From DATEOR01 sp036279015 (GTDB lineage Bacteria; Actinomycetota; Thermoleophilia; Gaiellales; Gaiellaceae): a DNA stretch of 64,000 nucleotides. Position numbers and translations under genes: made by a program. Below the pieces are notes generated by a model. That model did not search any database, was not told the origin of the DNA, and saw nothing but the letters and a program-made list of their open reading frames with translations. Each line of letters begins with the position of its first letter. The first letter of the stretch is position 1. The DNA lies in contig DASUJY010000033.1 in NCBI GenBank assembly GCA_036279015.1, forward strand, positions 1-64,000. The letters are read 5' to 3'. Shown in pieces: positions 52,687-61,296 of this stretch.

Positions 52687-53798
52687 TCGTCGAAGGGCGA
52701 GAAGACGAGACCGCTCGTCAGCTTCGGGAAGAAGTAGGTCGACTTCTCGGGCAACCGCTCGCCGGCGCGGGCGACGTCCTCGACCTGCTCGAGGGTCGGG
52801 GCGCGGACGAGGAAGGCGGCGTGTGCGCGCCCGGTTCGGACGGCCTCCTCGGCGGCGACGGCGCTCGGCGTGTAACGGACGCCCTCGAGGGGGAGGCGGT
52901 CGATCACGGCGGTGTCGAGCTCGGAGCCCTCGCCCTCCGCGAGCACCGCGGATCCCCGCCGGAGGAGGACGAACGCCGGGTGGTCGCGCCGCAGGCCGGC
53001 CAGTGCGGCGCTGGCCGCCTCGCCGGTCGGCTCGACCTCCGTGAGCCGAAAGGATCCGTCCGGAGCCGGCACGGCCCCCGAGACCAGACGGTGCGTGGGC
53101 AGGATCTCCAGCCCCTCGTCGCGGCGCCCCACGAGCACCGCCAGGACGTACGCAGTCTCCTCGCTGCCATCCTCCTCGTGGAAGGCGAGCGCCGTCTCGT
53201 AGCGATGATGGCCGTCGGCGATCAGGAGCCGTCCCTGCACCGACCCGAGAGCGGAGTCGATCGCCTCGGTGCCGGTCACGCGCCAGAGACGGCTGCGAAC
53301 GCCGTCGAGCGTCGCCTCGAGATCGGCCTCGCCGGCCGGAATCGCGGGCGAGGCGCCGTCGTGGACGAGGAAGATGGGCGAGAGCTTCGCGCGGGTCGCC
53401 CGCAGGAGCTCGAGGCGAGCATCCTTCTGCCGCTCGAAGGTGCGCTCGTGCGGGAGGACGTCGCCGGTCGAATAGGGCGTCAGCTCGACCCTCGCGACGA
53501 GGCCCGTGCGCGTCCGGGTGCCTCCGTCGACGCCTGGGAAGGTCTCCTCGAGGATCCAGACGGCGGGCTCCTCCTCGCGGACGAGCACGCCCTCGGCCCG
53601 CCACGCGTCGAGCATCCGCGCGGCCTCTGCCGGGCTCTCGGGGTTGAGCAGCCGCACGGCGTTGTAGGGGCTCGCGGTCACGAGCGCCTCGCGGCGCTCG
53701 GGCGAGACGACGTCGTGCGGCGGCGAGACGACGGCGTCGAGCGGGCCCACCGTTCCAGGGTCGTAACGAAGCGCCCGAAACGGCTTCAGATGCGGCAC
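52683..53798 (-). CDS. DUF1015 family protein
   Basis: The 371-residue product begins VPHLKPFRALRYDPGTVGPLD and continues VSPPHDVVSPE, the DUF1015 signature, then LLIADGHHRYETALAF. The family is uncharacterised; the HHRYE histidines suggest a hydrolase or nucleotide enzyme. The GTG at 53798 is chosen because it lies eight bases from a TAACCT -10 and begins the conserved sequence; an ATG at 53816 is the alternative. It is coupled to the downstream IMPase gene. Confidence 0.88.
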   Translation of the reverse strand: MPHLKPFRALRYDPGTVGPLDAVVSPPHDVVSPERREALVTASPYNAVRLLNPESPAEAARMLDAWRAEGVLVREEEPAVWILEETFPGVDGGTRTRTGLVARVELTPYSTGDVLPHERTFERQKDARLELLRATRAKLSPIFLVHDGASPAIPAGEADLEATLDGVRSRLWRVTGTEAIDSALGSVQGRLLIADGHHRYETALAFHEEDGSEETAYVLAVLVGRRDEGLEILPTHRLVSGAVPAPDGSFRLTEVEPTGEAASAALAGLRRDHPAFVLLRRGSAVLAEGEGSELDTAVIDRLPLEGVRYTPSAVAAEEAVRTGRAHAAFLVRAPTLEQVEDVARAGERLPEKSTYFFPKLTSGLVFSPFDE

Positions 53799-53841
53799 GA
53801 CGAGCCAGGTTACCATCCGTCCCCGGACCTAGAATCGCTCC
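53799..53841. promoter_or_regulatory. Divergent leaderless promoters (DUF1015 / YhaM-like)
   Basis: TAGAAT (53830-53835) precedes the plus-strand GTG by exactly six bases. On the minus strand TAACCT (53812-53807) precedes the GTG at 53798 by eight bases. No ribosome sites are needed for either start. Confidence 0.55.
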
Positions 53842-54672
53842 GTGATCGCGGAGCTCGCAGAGGATCGCGTGGTCGACGGCCTCTTCGCCGTAGCACGCAA
53901 GCAGCGCCTCCGCACGCGGGGAGGCAACCCTTACCTGGCACTGGAGCTCGTCGACGCGAGCGGCCGAATCGACGCCCGGGTCTGGAACGACGTCGACCTG
54001 CTCGACAAGCGCTTCCGCGAGGGGGACGCGGTGCGCGTGCTCGGACGCGTCGAGCGCTTTCGCGACCGCCTCCAGCTCGAGGTCCGCTCGCTCGAGGCTG
54101 CGGAGGCAGATCCTGCGACGCTCGTCCCGGAGGCGAGGCGCGACGTCGAAGAGCTCGACGGCTTCTTCGAGTTCCTCGCCGCCGAGCTTTCACACCCCGG
54201 CCTGCGGGCACTCGTCGGGCGGTTCGTCGCCGACGCGGTCTTGCGCGAGCGCCTACGGACGCTGCCGGCGACGCCGGACGGCCATCACTCCTATTCCGGC
54301 GGGCTCCTCGAGCACACCGTCGCCGTCGCGACGCTCTGCCGCGAGTCGGCGCAGCTGCACCCGCGTCTGCGGGGAGACCTGCTCGTCGCCGCAGCGCTCC
54401 TCCACGATTGCGGACGAGTGCGCGAGTTCGACCGCGGCCCGCTCTTCCTCCCGACACCGGAGGGCAAGCTTCTCGGACACGTCCATCTCGGGCTGCGGCT
54501 GATCGAGGACCGCGCGGGCGACCTCGACCGTTCCGCGCTCGCCGAGGTCCTGCACGCGGTCGGCTCGCACCATGACGCCCGCGCCGCCCGCACGGCCGAG
54601 GCCGCCGTTCTCTACCACGCGAACCAGCTCGACGCGGTCGCCGCGACCCGTTCCGTCAACCCGGAGGAGTGA
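53842..54672 (+). CDS. OB-fold/HD-domain 3'-5' exoribonuclease (YhaM-like)
   Basis: The 276-residue product has an N-terminal OB fold (LALELVDASGRIDARVWND) and an HD phosphohydrolase domain with HHSYSGGLLEHTVAV and LLHDCGRVREF, the order found in YhaM nucleases. It would degrade RNA or short nucleic acids from the 3' end with divalent metal. The GTG start is leaderless. Its 3' end overlaps the convergent FAD oxidase gene by 17 bp. Confidence 0.9.
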   Translation: MIAELAEDRVVDGLFAVARKQRLRTRGGNPYLALELVDASGRIDARVWNDVDLLDKRFREGDAVRVLGRVERFRDRLQLEVRSLEAAEADPATLVPEARRDVEELDGFFEFLAAELSHPGLRALVGRFVADAVLRERLRTLPATPDGHHSYSGGLLEHTVAVATLCRESAQLHPRLRGDLLVAAALLHDCGRVREFDRGPLFLPTPEGKLLGHVHLGLRLIEDRAGDLDRSALAEVLHAVGSHHDARAARTAEAAVLYHANQLDAVAATRSVNPEE

Positions 54673-55687
54673 GCAGGGGCGGAGTCGCCCCGCCGCGGCA
54701 GACGTCCGCCAGGAGGCGGCCGAGCGTCGGCGCGAACTTGAAGAGGTTGTGGCCCGCGAAGACGAGCGCTGCGCCCGCCTCCCAGACCGCGAAGGCGTCG
54801 GGATGCCACGGGAGGATCGTCAGCGGCCTCGTGATCGTCTCGACCGGCTCCGGAACGAGGCCGGGAAGCGCCTGCTCGACGTAGCGGCGGACGCGCTCGA
54901 CGGAGCCGGCCGGATCCGAATCCTCGGTCGCGAGACCGACCGCGAAGCCCCCGCGCGCCCGAATCGGGCCCGAATAGACGGTGGCGCCGAACACATCCGT
55001 GCGGTCGAGCCAGCACGCGAGGCGCTCGTCTCGCCTGCGCGCGCGGAAGGTGGCGCGCGTGTGGTCGCGTACCTCGAGCGGTAGCTCGACGCCGACCTTC
55101 GCCGCAAGCCTCGGGGTGCCGGCGCCTGCGCAGACGAGCACACGCTCGAAGCGCTGCGTGCCGGAGGCCGTCTCGACGTCGCCCCCGCCGTCGATCCCGA
55201 GCACCTCCTCGCGGACAAGCCGGTCCCCGAGCCACTCGACGAGCGCAGCGACGGCCGTCGCGGCCCGGATCGCGCCGCCCCGGACGTCGAAGAGCGCCGG
55301 CCCGCCGGGCGGAGCGAGGATCGGCAGGAGCCGGCGCTGCTCGTCCTCCTCGACGAGGCGGTGCTCGATGCCCGCGTCGGCGAGCACGCGCGCGTACGTT
55401 GAGGCCCCGGGCGAGGCGAAGAGGACGCCCTCCTCGCCGATCAGCGTGGTCCGAGCCCGCTCACTCCAGTCTTCCCACTCGCCGCGCGCGCGCGCCGCGA
55501 GCTCGGCCAGGTCGGTGCGGTCGTGGACATGCCGGAAGACGCGCATGTGCCCGGCCGACTGGCCGCTTCCCGGCTCGATCGCCTCGAAGCAGCGCACGTC
55601 GGCTCCGGCCCGCGCAAGGGCGTCCGCGACGGCGAGGCCGACGATGCCGGCGCCGACGACAGCGACCTCACCCGACGGAACGCTCAT
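54656..55687 (-). CDS. FAD-dependent oxidoreductase (DAO/sarcosine oxidase type)
   Basis: The 343-residue product has the FAD motif VAVVGAGIVGLAVADALARAG at residues 8-28, a middle substrate domain and the C-terminal GHNLFKFAPTLGRLLADV segment typical of D-amino-acid/sarcosine oxidase relatives. It oxidises an amine or amino acid; the substrate is not known. It lies two bases after the YchF-like gene, at the end of a minus-strand gene run. Confidence 0.88.
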   Translation of the reverse strand: MSVPSGEVAVVGAGIVGLAVADALARAGADVRCFEAIEPGSGQSAGHMRVFRHVHDRTDLAELAARARGEWEDWSERARTTLIGEEGVLFASPGASTYARVLADAGIEHRLVEEDEQRRLLPILAPPGGPALFDVRGGAIRAATAVAALVEWLGDRLVREEVLGIDGGGDVETASGTQRFERVLVCAGAGTPRLAAKVGVELPLEVRDHTRATFRARRRDERLACWLDRTDVFGATVYSGPIRARGGFAVGLATEDSDPAGSVERVRRYVEQALPGLVPEPVETITRPLTILPWHPDAFAVWEAGAALVFAGHNLFKFAPTLGRLLADVCRGGATPPLLTPPG

Positions 55688-55689
55688 GC

Positions 55690-56607
55690 TCAGGGGCTGA
55701 AACGGATGTTGAGGACGTCCCCGTCCTCGACCACGTAGGCCTTGCCCTCGAGCCGCTGGACGCCGCGCTTCGCGGCCTCGGCGTGCGAGCCGGCGGCGAC
55801 GAGGTCGTCCCACCGGATCACCTCGGCGCGGATGAAGCCGCGCGCGATGTCCGAGTGGATCGTCTCCGCCGCCTCGAGCGCGCTTCGCCCGCGGCGCAAT
55901 GTCCACGCGCGCGTCTCGTTCTCGCCCGCGGTGAAGAAGGTCAGGAGCCCGACCGCTTCGAAGACCCGCCTGACGACGTCCTCGAGCGCCGAGGGGCCGT
56001 CCCGGAACTCGGCCGCCTCCTCCTCGGGGAGCTCGGCCAGCTCGGCTTCGAGCTTCAGGTCGACTCCGAGCCCGTTCCTGATCTCGACGAGGGGCTTCGT
56101 CGTCAACGGCTCGAGCTCGACGGGCAGCTCCCCCTCGTACTCCGAGAGGGGGAGGCCTCCCTCGATGTGGGCGAGCACCGCCTCGAGCGCCGCCACCTCG
56201 GCGCGAAGGGCTGGATCGCCCGACTTCGCCTGCTTCTGGACCCGTTCGAGGCGCCGCTCGACGTGGTCGCGGTCGGCGACGAGGAGCTCGAGCCCGAGCG
56301 TCTCGCGATCGTCCCCGGAATCCCGCGTCCCCGACCAGTCGTCGAGGACCGCGAGGAGAGCGTCGACCTGCCGCAGGTTGCCGAGGAGCTGCGCGCCGGT
56401 TCCGGGGACGTCGACGACGCGGATCGCCGCCGGCGTCACCTTCCGGGCGGCGACGACCTCGGCGAGCCGGGCGAGACGGTCGTCGGCGATCGGCGCCATC
56501 CCGACGCGTTCCTTGCCGGGGACGCCGCCTCCCGCATGCGTGAGCGCGTGGAAGAGCGTCGTCTTGCCCGCGTTCGGCAGGCCGACGATGCCCACGTCCA
56601 CCGGCAC
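55690..56607 (-). CDS. Compact YchF/OLA1-like GTPase-fold protein
   Basis: The 305-residue product has the P-loop GLPNAGKTTLF, a coiled-coil region (ERRLERVQKQAKSGDPAL) and a C-terminal TGS domain ending LEGKAYVVEDGDVLNIRF. It is about 55 residues shorter than YchF (around 360). The switch II stretch after DVPG (usually GLVxGAxxGxGLG) is missing, and the NxxE nucleotide-specificity motif is not found (LTTKPLVEIRNGLG instead), so nucleotide binding may be altered. The GTG start overlaps the sigma-factor stop (TAGTG). Confidence 0.85.
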   Translation of the reverse strand: MPVDVGIVGLPNAGKTTLFHALTHAGGGVPGKERVGMAPIADDRLARLAEVVAARKVTPAAIRVVDVPGTGAQLLGNLRQVDALLAVLDDWSGTRDSGDDRETLGLELLVADRDHVERRLERVQKQAKSGDPALRAEVAALEAVLAHIEGGLPLSEYEGELPVELEPLTTKPLVEIRNGLGVDLKLEAELAELPEEEAAEFRDGPSALEDVVRRVFEAVGLLTFFTAGENETRAWTLRRGRSALEAAETIHSDIARGFIRAEVIRWDDLVAAGSHAEAAKRGVQRLEGKAYVVEDGDVLNIRFSP

Positions 56608-57200
56608 TACGAAGCGCCGGCCAGTTGCCGCTGCAGCGAGCCGAGCGCCCGGTGCTGCAAGGACTTCACGGCGCCCTCGCTCTTGCCGAGGACCGTCCCG
56701 ATCTCGGCGTTGGAGAAGTCGAAGACGAACTTGAGTGTGAGCACCTGCTGCTGGTCCGAGGAGAGGCCCTCGATCATGTCGAGCATGCTCCTCCGGCCGA
56801 TCGACTGCATCGCCTCCTCCTCGGCCGAGGGCTCCAGCCTCTCGGGCGGCTCGGGCGGCTCCTCCTCGGGCTGCCAGCGCCGGCGCGCTCGGAAATGGTC
56901 CATGGCGAGGTTGTGCGCGATCCGGAAGAGCCAGGCGGAGAGCGGCACCTTGCGCCACTCGAACCCCTCGATCGACTCGATCATCTTCACGAACGTCTGA
57001 TTCGTGAGGTCCTCGGCATCGTGGCGGTTGCCGACGCTCATCTGGAGGTACCCGTAGATGCGATCGAAGTGCAGGAGGTAGAGCTCCTCGAACGCCTCGC
57101 GGTCGCCGGTCTTGGCCCGGTCGACGAGGGCTCGGACATCGGCGGTCGAAGCCGCGGTCTCGTTCACCTCGGGACTCTTCCCGTCGTCGCTGCCGGACAA
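56607..57200 (-). CDS. ECF-type RNA polymerase sigma factor
   Basis: The 197-residue product has region 2 (FEELYLLHFDRIYGYLQM, then DAEDLTNQTFVKMIES and LSAWLFRIAHNLAMDHFR) and region 4 (LSSDQQQVLTLKFVFDFSNAEIG, GKSEGAVKSLQHRALGSL). The start is a TTG one base after the upstream stop, so it depends on the upstream gene's translation. No anti-sigma gene is adjacent; the 76-residue neighbour is the only candidate partner. Confidence 0.92.
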   Translation of the reverse strand: MSGSDDGKSPEVNETAASTADVRALVDRAKTGDREAFEELYLLHFDRIYGYLQMSVGNRHDAEDLTNQTFVKMIESIEGFEWRKVPLSAWLFRIAHNLAMDHFRARRRWQPEEEPPEPPERLEPSAEEEAMQSIGRRSMLDMIEGLSSDQQQVLTLKFVFDFSNAEIGTVLGKSEGAVKSLQHRALGSLQRQLAGAS

Positions 57201-57201
57201 T

Positions 57202-57432
57202 CTAGGGTGCCGAGCCGAAGCCGATCTGCGTCTCGCGCGAGCTGCGCTTGACGTAGACGACCTTCTCGAGCGCGACGAGGAAATTGCCCTCCATCGCCTC
57301 GAGCTCGAAGACGGGCCCGTCCCCCGCCATCGCCGCCTGGAGAGCCTCCGAGACGGCGCTCGTCACCGTTCCGCCGATGATCTGGCCGCCCTCGAAGGCG
57401 ATCTCGAGCCTGACCTGCTCCTTTTCAGCCAC
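57202..57432 (-). CDS. Small hypothetical protein upstream of the sigma factor
   Basis: The 76-residue product has no membrane span, cysteine or known motif; it appears to be a small alpha/beta protein (EIAFEGGQIIGGTVTSAVSEALQAAM). It starts at a GTG overlapping the mce stop by eight bases and ends one base before the sigma-factor TTG, so all three are coupled. It might regulate the sigma factor, but this is only context. Confidence 0.75.
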   Translation of the reverse strand: MAEKEQVRLEIAFEGGQIIGGTVTSAVSEALQAAMAGDGPVFELEAMEGNFLVALEKVVYVKRSSRETQIGFGSAP

Positions 57433-57826
57433 CGATCACCTCCACGAGGACTCCGTGCACGGAGTCTGGATGAACGAACGAGACGGCCTGGCCGTCGAGC
57501 CCCGTGCGGGGTTTCGAGTCGATCACGTCTGCGCCGAGCTGGGCGAGCTGCCCGACAGCGGCCGCGACATCCGCGACCTCGTAAGCGACGTGGTGCATGC
57601 CCGGGCCGCGCTTGGCAAGGAAGCGCCCGACCGGCGTGTCCGCCCCGAGTGCGCTCATGAGCTCGACGCGCCCCGAGCCGACCCGGAGGTAAACCGCCTC
57701 GACGCCTTGATCCTCCATGCGGCCGCGCAGCTCGACGCGCGCGCCGAAGAGGCGCTCGTAGGTGCCGACGGCCTCGTCGAGATCCTCGACCGCGAAGGCG
57801 ACGTGATGGACGGAGCGGACGTCCAC
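57425..57826 (-). CDS. mce: Methylmalonyl-CoA epimerase
   Basis: The 133-residue product is a VOC-fold protein with VRSVHHVAFAVEDLDEAVGTY, MHHVAYEVADV and the final HPDSVHGVLVEVIG, the signature of methylmalonyl-CoA epimerase. It interconverts the R and S forms in propionate metabolism. The GTG start is six bases from TAGGAT, so it may be leaderless. It follows ftsH. Confidence 0.93.
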   Translation of the reverse strand: MDVRSVHHVAFAVEDLDEAVGTYERLFGARVELRGRMEDQGVEAVYLRVGSGRVELMSALGADTPVGRFLAKRGPGMHHVAYEVADVAAAVGQLAQLGADVIDSKPRTGLDGQAVSFVHPDSVHGVLVEVIGG

Positions 57827-57851
57827 GCCCCGATCCTAGCGTCAGCGGAAG

Positions 57852-59384
57852 CTACCGGGACTCGGGCACGGAGAGCACCTGCGGGGTGCCGACGCGCTCC
57901 GAGGCGTCTGACTCCGCCTCGACGTCGGCGAGCAGCGCCTCGAGCTCCGGCCGCATGAGCGTCTCCTTCTCGAGGAGCGCGGCGGCGACCACGTCGAGCG
58001 TCCGGCGATGCTTCGTCAAAAGGCGGACCGCCTCCTCGAACGCGTGGTCGCAGAGCCGGGACTGCTCCTCGTCTCGAACCCGCTTCGTGTGCTCCGAGAG
58101 CGCGTAGTTGTCGGCGCGCACCGTGCGCGAGGAGACCTCGTCGCCCATCCCGAACTCGAAGATCATCTCGCGCGCGAGGTCGGTGACGCGCTCGAGGTCG
58201 TTGGCCGCGCCGTTCGTAACCGCGCCGAAGACGATCTGCTCGGCCGCCCGGCCGGCGAGGAGAACCTTCATCAGGTCGAGGAGCTCCTCCTTCGTGTGCA
58301 GGTAGCGATCCTCCTGCGGGGTGTTGAGCGTGTAGCCGAGCGCGCGGCCACGGGAGACGATCGTCACCTTCTGCACCGGCTGCGGGCTTCCGACGAGGTG
58401 AGACATGAGCGCGTGCCCACCCTCGTGGTAGGCGAGGATGCGCTTCTCCTTCTCCGTGACGACGCGCGCCTGCTGGAGCCCTGCGACGACGCGCTCCATC
58501 GCGTTCTCGAAGTCGAGCTGACGCAAATGCCCCATCTCGGCGCGCCCTGCGAAGATCGCCGCTTCGTTGCAGATGTTGGCGAGGTCGGCGCCGGTCAGGC
58601 CGGCGGTCTGCCGCGCGATCGCCTCGAGGTCGACGTCGGAAGCGAGCGGCTTCCCGCGCGTGTGAACCTTCAAGATGGCCTCGCGCCCGGCGAGGTCGGG
58701 TGGAGCGACGAGCACCTGGCGATCGAAGCGACCCGGACGCAGGAGAGCGGGATCGAGGTCCTCGAGCCGGTTCGAGGCGCCGATGATGACGACGCCGTCC
58801 GGACCGCGGAAGCCGTCCAGCTCGACGAGGAGCTGGTTCAGCGTCTGGTCGTGCTCGCGGTTGAAGCTCGTTCCGCTCCGCCGCATCCCGACCGCGTCGA
58901 GCTCGTCGATGAAGACGATCGCGGGCGCGTTCTTCCGCGCCTTGTCGAAGAGCTTGCGGATGCGGGCCGCGCCGAGACCGGCGAACATCTCGACGAAGGC
59001 CGAGGCGCTCTGCGAGTAGAAGGTCGCCCCGGAGGCGTGGGCGACGGCCTTGGCGAGGAGCGTCTTGCCCGTTCCCGGAGGGCCGTAGATCAGGATCCCC
59101 TTCGGGACGCGGGCGCCCAGGACCGAGAAGCGCTTCGGATGCTGGAGGAAGTCGACGACCTCCTGGAGCTCGGCGGCTGCCTCGTCGACGCCGGCGATGT
59201 CCTCCCAGCCGACGGCGGACTTCGAGTCGGGCTCCACCTCCGTCGGCTTCACGCGCGGCATGAAGGCGAGCATGCGCCAGAAGAAGTAGACAAGCAGGCC
59301 GAGGAAGACCAGCGGGAGCCAGGTGAACACCTGCTCCTTGACGTAGTTCAGGAAGTCGACGATCAGCTCCACCCCGGCTCTCAT
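57852..59384 (-). CDS. FtsH-type AAA metalloprotease with a short N-terminus
   Basis: The 510-residue product has one membrane span (about residues 22-40), then an AAA domain with Walker A GPPGTGKT (101-108), Walker B IVFIDELD, and the zinc site HEGGH (320-324) with Asp396 in NGAANDLERVT. Normal FtsH (about 640 residues) has two spans and a periplasmic domain, which are missing here; the protease domain would still face the cytoplasm. A TAGGTT hexamer lies 16 bases before the ATG. The gap from NAPRTase is 42 bases. Confidence 0.93.
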   Translation of the reverse strand: MRAGVELIVDFLNYVKEQVFTWLPLVFLGLLVYFFWRMLAFMPRVKPTEVEPDSKSAVGWEDIAGVDEAAAELQEVVDFLQHPKRFSVLGARVPKGILIYGPPGTGKTLLAKAVAHASGATFYSQSASAFVEMFAGLGAARIRKLFDKARKNAPAIVFIDELDAVGMRRSGTSFNREHDQTLNQLLVELDGFRGPDGVVIIGASNRLEDLDPALLRPGRFDRQVLVAPPDLAGREAILKVHTRGKPLASDVDLEAIARQTAGLTGADLANICNEAAIFAGRAEMGHLRQLDFENAMERVVAGLQQARVVTEKEKRILAYHEGGHALMSHLVGSPQPVQKVTIVSRGRALGYTLNTPQEDRYLHTKEELLDLMKVLLAGRAAEQIVFGAVTNGAANDLERVTDLAREMIFEFGMGDEVSSRTVRADNYALSEHTKRVRDEEQSRLCDHAFEEAVRLLTKHRRTLDVVAAALLEKETLMRPELEALLADVEAESDASERVGTPQVLSVPESR

Positions 59385-59426
59385 CGGCCGGCGGCCTGAA
59401 AACCTAAAGCGGCGCCGGCGGCGCTC

Positions 59427-60521
59427 TCAGACGACGAGCTCCAGCCGCTCGCTGGGGCGATAGCGGCGGCCGACCTTGGCCGAGGGCAACCCGTCCGTGA
59501 GGACGATGTCGGCGGTGAAATCGTTCTCTCCGCGGATGAGCGCGGAGCCGACCCCGTAGGAGTCAACCGGGACGCCGCGCTGCTCGAACGCGCGGATCTT
59601 GTCCGCGTCGAAGCCGCCGGAGGCGACGATCTTCACGCGCTCGAAGCCCGCCTGGTCGAGCGCGTCACGGACCTTCCAGACGAGGCGCTCGTTCACCCCG
59701 GTCGGCCGGAAATCGCCGAGCTCGTCCCAGAGCGAGCGGTCGACCAGCGTCTCCGAGGTGTCGAGGCGAACGCCCCAGAGGCGGTCACCGAGGGCCCGCG
59801 CGACTTCGAGCGCGGTCTCGACCGAGTTGTTCTCGAAGTCGACGAGCACCGTCACGTTGATGTCCATCGCCTCGCGCTCGGCCCACTCGGCGAACTTCGT
59901 CGCCGCGAGGACGGTGTTCCCGCCGTAGGACGCGATGAGCGAGTGCGGGACGGTCCCGACTCCCTTGCCGCCCCACCAGGAGGCCTGGGCTTCGGTCGTC
60001 ACGCCGATCGGGAACCCCATCGTCGCGCCCGCGACGTGCGCCGCGTAGCCGTCGCCGGTCTGGATGCGGTGGTGGTCGTGGCGCGCCGGCATGAAGATGA
60101 TCGGCTTGCGGTGCGCCGCCTCGACGACGCGCCGCGTGTTGGTCGACACGAGCGTGCGGCGAGCGAGGACACCCAGATAGACGGTCTCGAGGTGGGCGAA
60201 GAGGGTGTAGTCGCCCTCGATCGTCATCACCGTCTCGCGCGGAGCGAGGTCGTCCCCGTCATAGAGCGCGTGAACGGTCAGCGCCTCCCAGTCGTGCGAG
60301 CAGAGCTTGAGGACGGCGATCGCCTCGTCCATTCCCCCGAGCACGGCGTCGTGCTTCTGGAAGACCTGCATGACGACCCGGGGCCGGCGCCCGTCGGCGA
60401 GCAGAGTCTCGCGGGCGTGGTTGAAGTAGGCGTCGGTGTAGTAGCCCTCCCTCATCTTCTCGACCGGGAGGTCGAAGATCTCAGGCGGGAGGCGTTTCCC
60501 CCGCTGCTCCGTGGTCGCCAT
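59427..60521 (-). CDS. Nicotinate phosphoribosyltransferase-family protein
   Basis: The 364-residue product fits the NAPRTase family for NAD salvage: FNHARETLLADG, GVRLDTSETLVDRSLW and IVASGGFDADKI with SYGVGSALI near the C-terminus. It would join nicotinate with PRPP. Its ATG lies 41 bases inside the DUF1385 3' end, and a TAGAAT hexamer nine bases upstream of it may be an internal promoter. Confidence 0.9.
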   Translation of the reverse strand: MATTEQRGKRLPPEIFDLPVEKMREGYYTDAYFNHARETLLADGRRPRVVMQVFQKHDAVLGGMDEAIAVLKLCSHDWEALTVHALYDGDDLAPRETVMTIEGDYTLFAHLETVYLGVLARRTLVSTNTRRVVEAAHRKPIIFMPARHDHHRIQTGDGYAAHVAGATMGFPIGVTTEAQASWWGGKGVGTVPHSLIASYGGNTVLAATKFAEWAEREAMDINVTVLVDFENNSVETALEVARALGDRLWGVRLDTSETLVDRSLWDELGDFRPTGVNERLVWKVRDALDQAGFERVKIVASGGFDADKIRAFEQRGVPVDSYGVGSALIRGENDFTADIVLTDGLPSAKVGRRYRPSERLELVV

Positions 60522-61296
60522 TCGCGCGCGATTCTAGGCGGAGGCACTCCTCGAGAGCGGCGTTCGCGACCTCGAGCTGGTCCGGCGTCGGTTCGGCTGT
60601 CACGAACCGGTGCTGGAGCTCGTGGCCGGGGACCGCGAGCGCGCGGGCGATGGGATTGCGCTCGTTCTGCACCATCCAGGAGAAGAGCTCGACCGAGGCC
60701 GCGATCGCGCCGACGCCGGCCGCCGCTCGGGCGAGCGGCCGCACCGTCGAGGGCGCACGCGAGGCGATCGCGTTCCCGACGGCGCTCGTGAGAAGGAGCG
60801 GCCCGAGCATGTGGGAGCCGCAGCGCTCGTGCTCCTTCGCGCGCTCCTCGCCGTGCTCGTAGGTCCCGATCGAGATGTGCTCCGCGCCGTGGTACTCGGC
60901 CAGGTTCGAGCCGCGGAGGGCGACTGCGGCAGGCCCGACCGCCAGGACGGCGGCGAGAGCTTCCTGCGCCCCGTTCGAGAGGCGGCTGCCGCGCACGAGC
61001 CTGACGGCGGCAGCGCTCCCGACCATGGCCGCCGCGACCGCAGGGCGCTGAAACGGGAGCTGCGCGGCTGGCAGCCGGCGCCGGACCTCGGGGAGGAGAG
61101 CGAAGATCTCGGCCAGACGGGCGGGCGCGCGCACGAGACGGTTTCCGATCTCGGCTGCGCGAAGGGGCTTCAGCCCGGACGCGAGCTCGAGCGTCCCGTC
61201 CTCATGGCGGATCGCGCAGGACCAGTAGCGCGGCCCGTGCACGAGCACGCCGTTGACGAGGGCCATGCCGCCGAGGCGGACCGGTTGCGCGTTCAT
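60481..61296 (-). CDS. DUF1385 (YqhQ-like) membrane protein
   Basis: The 271-residue product opens GGMALVNGVLVHGPRYWSCAIR and contains LAEYHGAEHISIGTYEHG, the hallmarks of DUF1385, with two or three hydrophobic helices. The conserved histidines suggest a metal-dependent enzyme in the membrane; function is unknown. It overlaps M20 at its start (ATGA) and NAPRTase at its end. Confidence 0.9.
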   Translation of the reverse strand: MNAQPVRLGGMALVNGVLVHGPRYWSCAIRHEDGTLELASGLKPLRAAEIGNRLVRAPARLAEIFALLPEVRRRLPAAQLPFQRPAVAAAMVGSAAAVRLVRGSRLSNGAQEALAAVLAVGPAAVALRGSNLAEYHGAEHISIGTYEHGEERAKEHERCGSHMLGPLLLTSAVGNAIASRAPSTVRPLARAAAGVGAIAASVELFSWMVQNERNPIARALAVPGHELQHRFVTAEPTPDQLEVANAALEECLRLESRANGDHGAAGETPPA

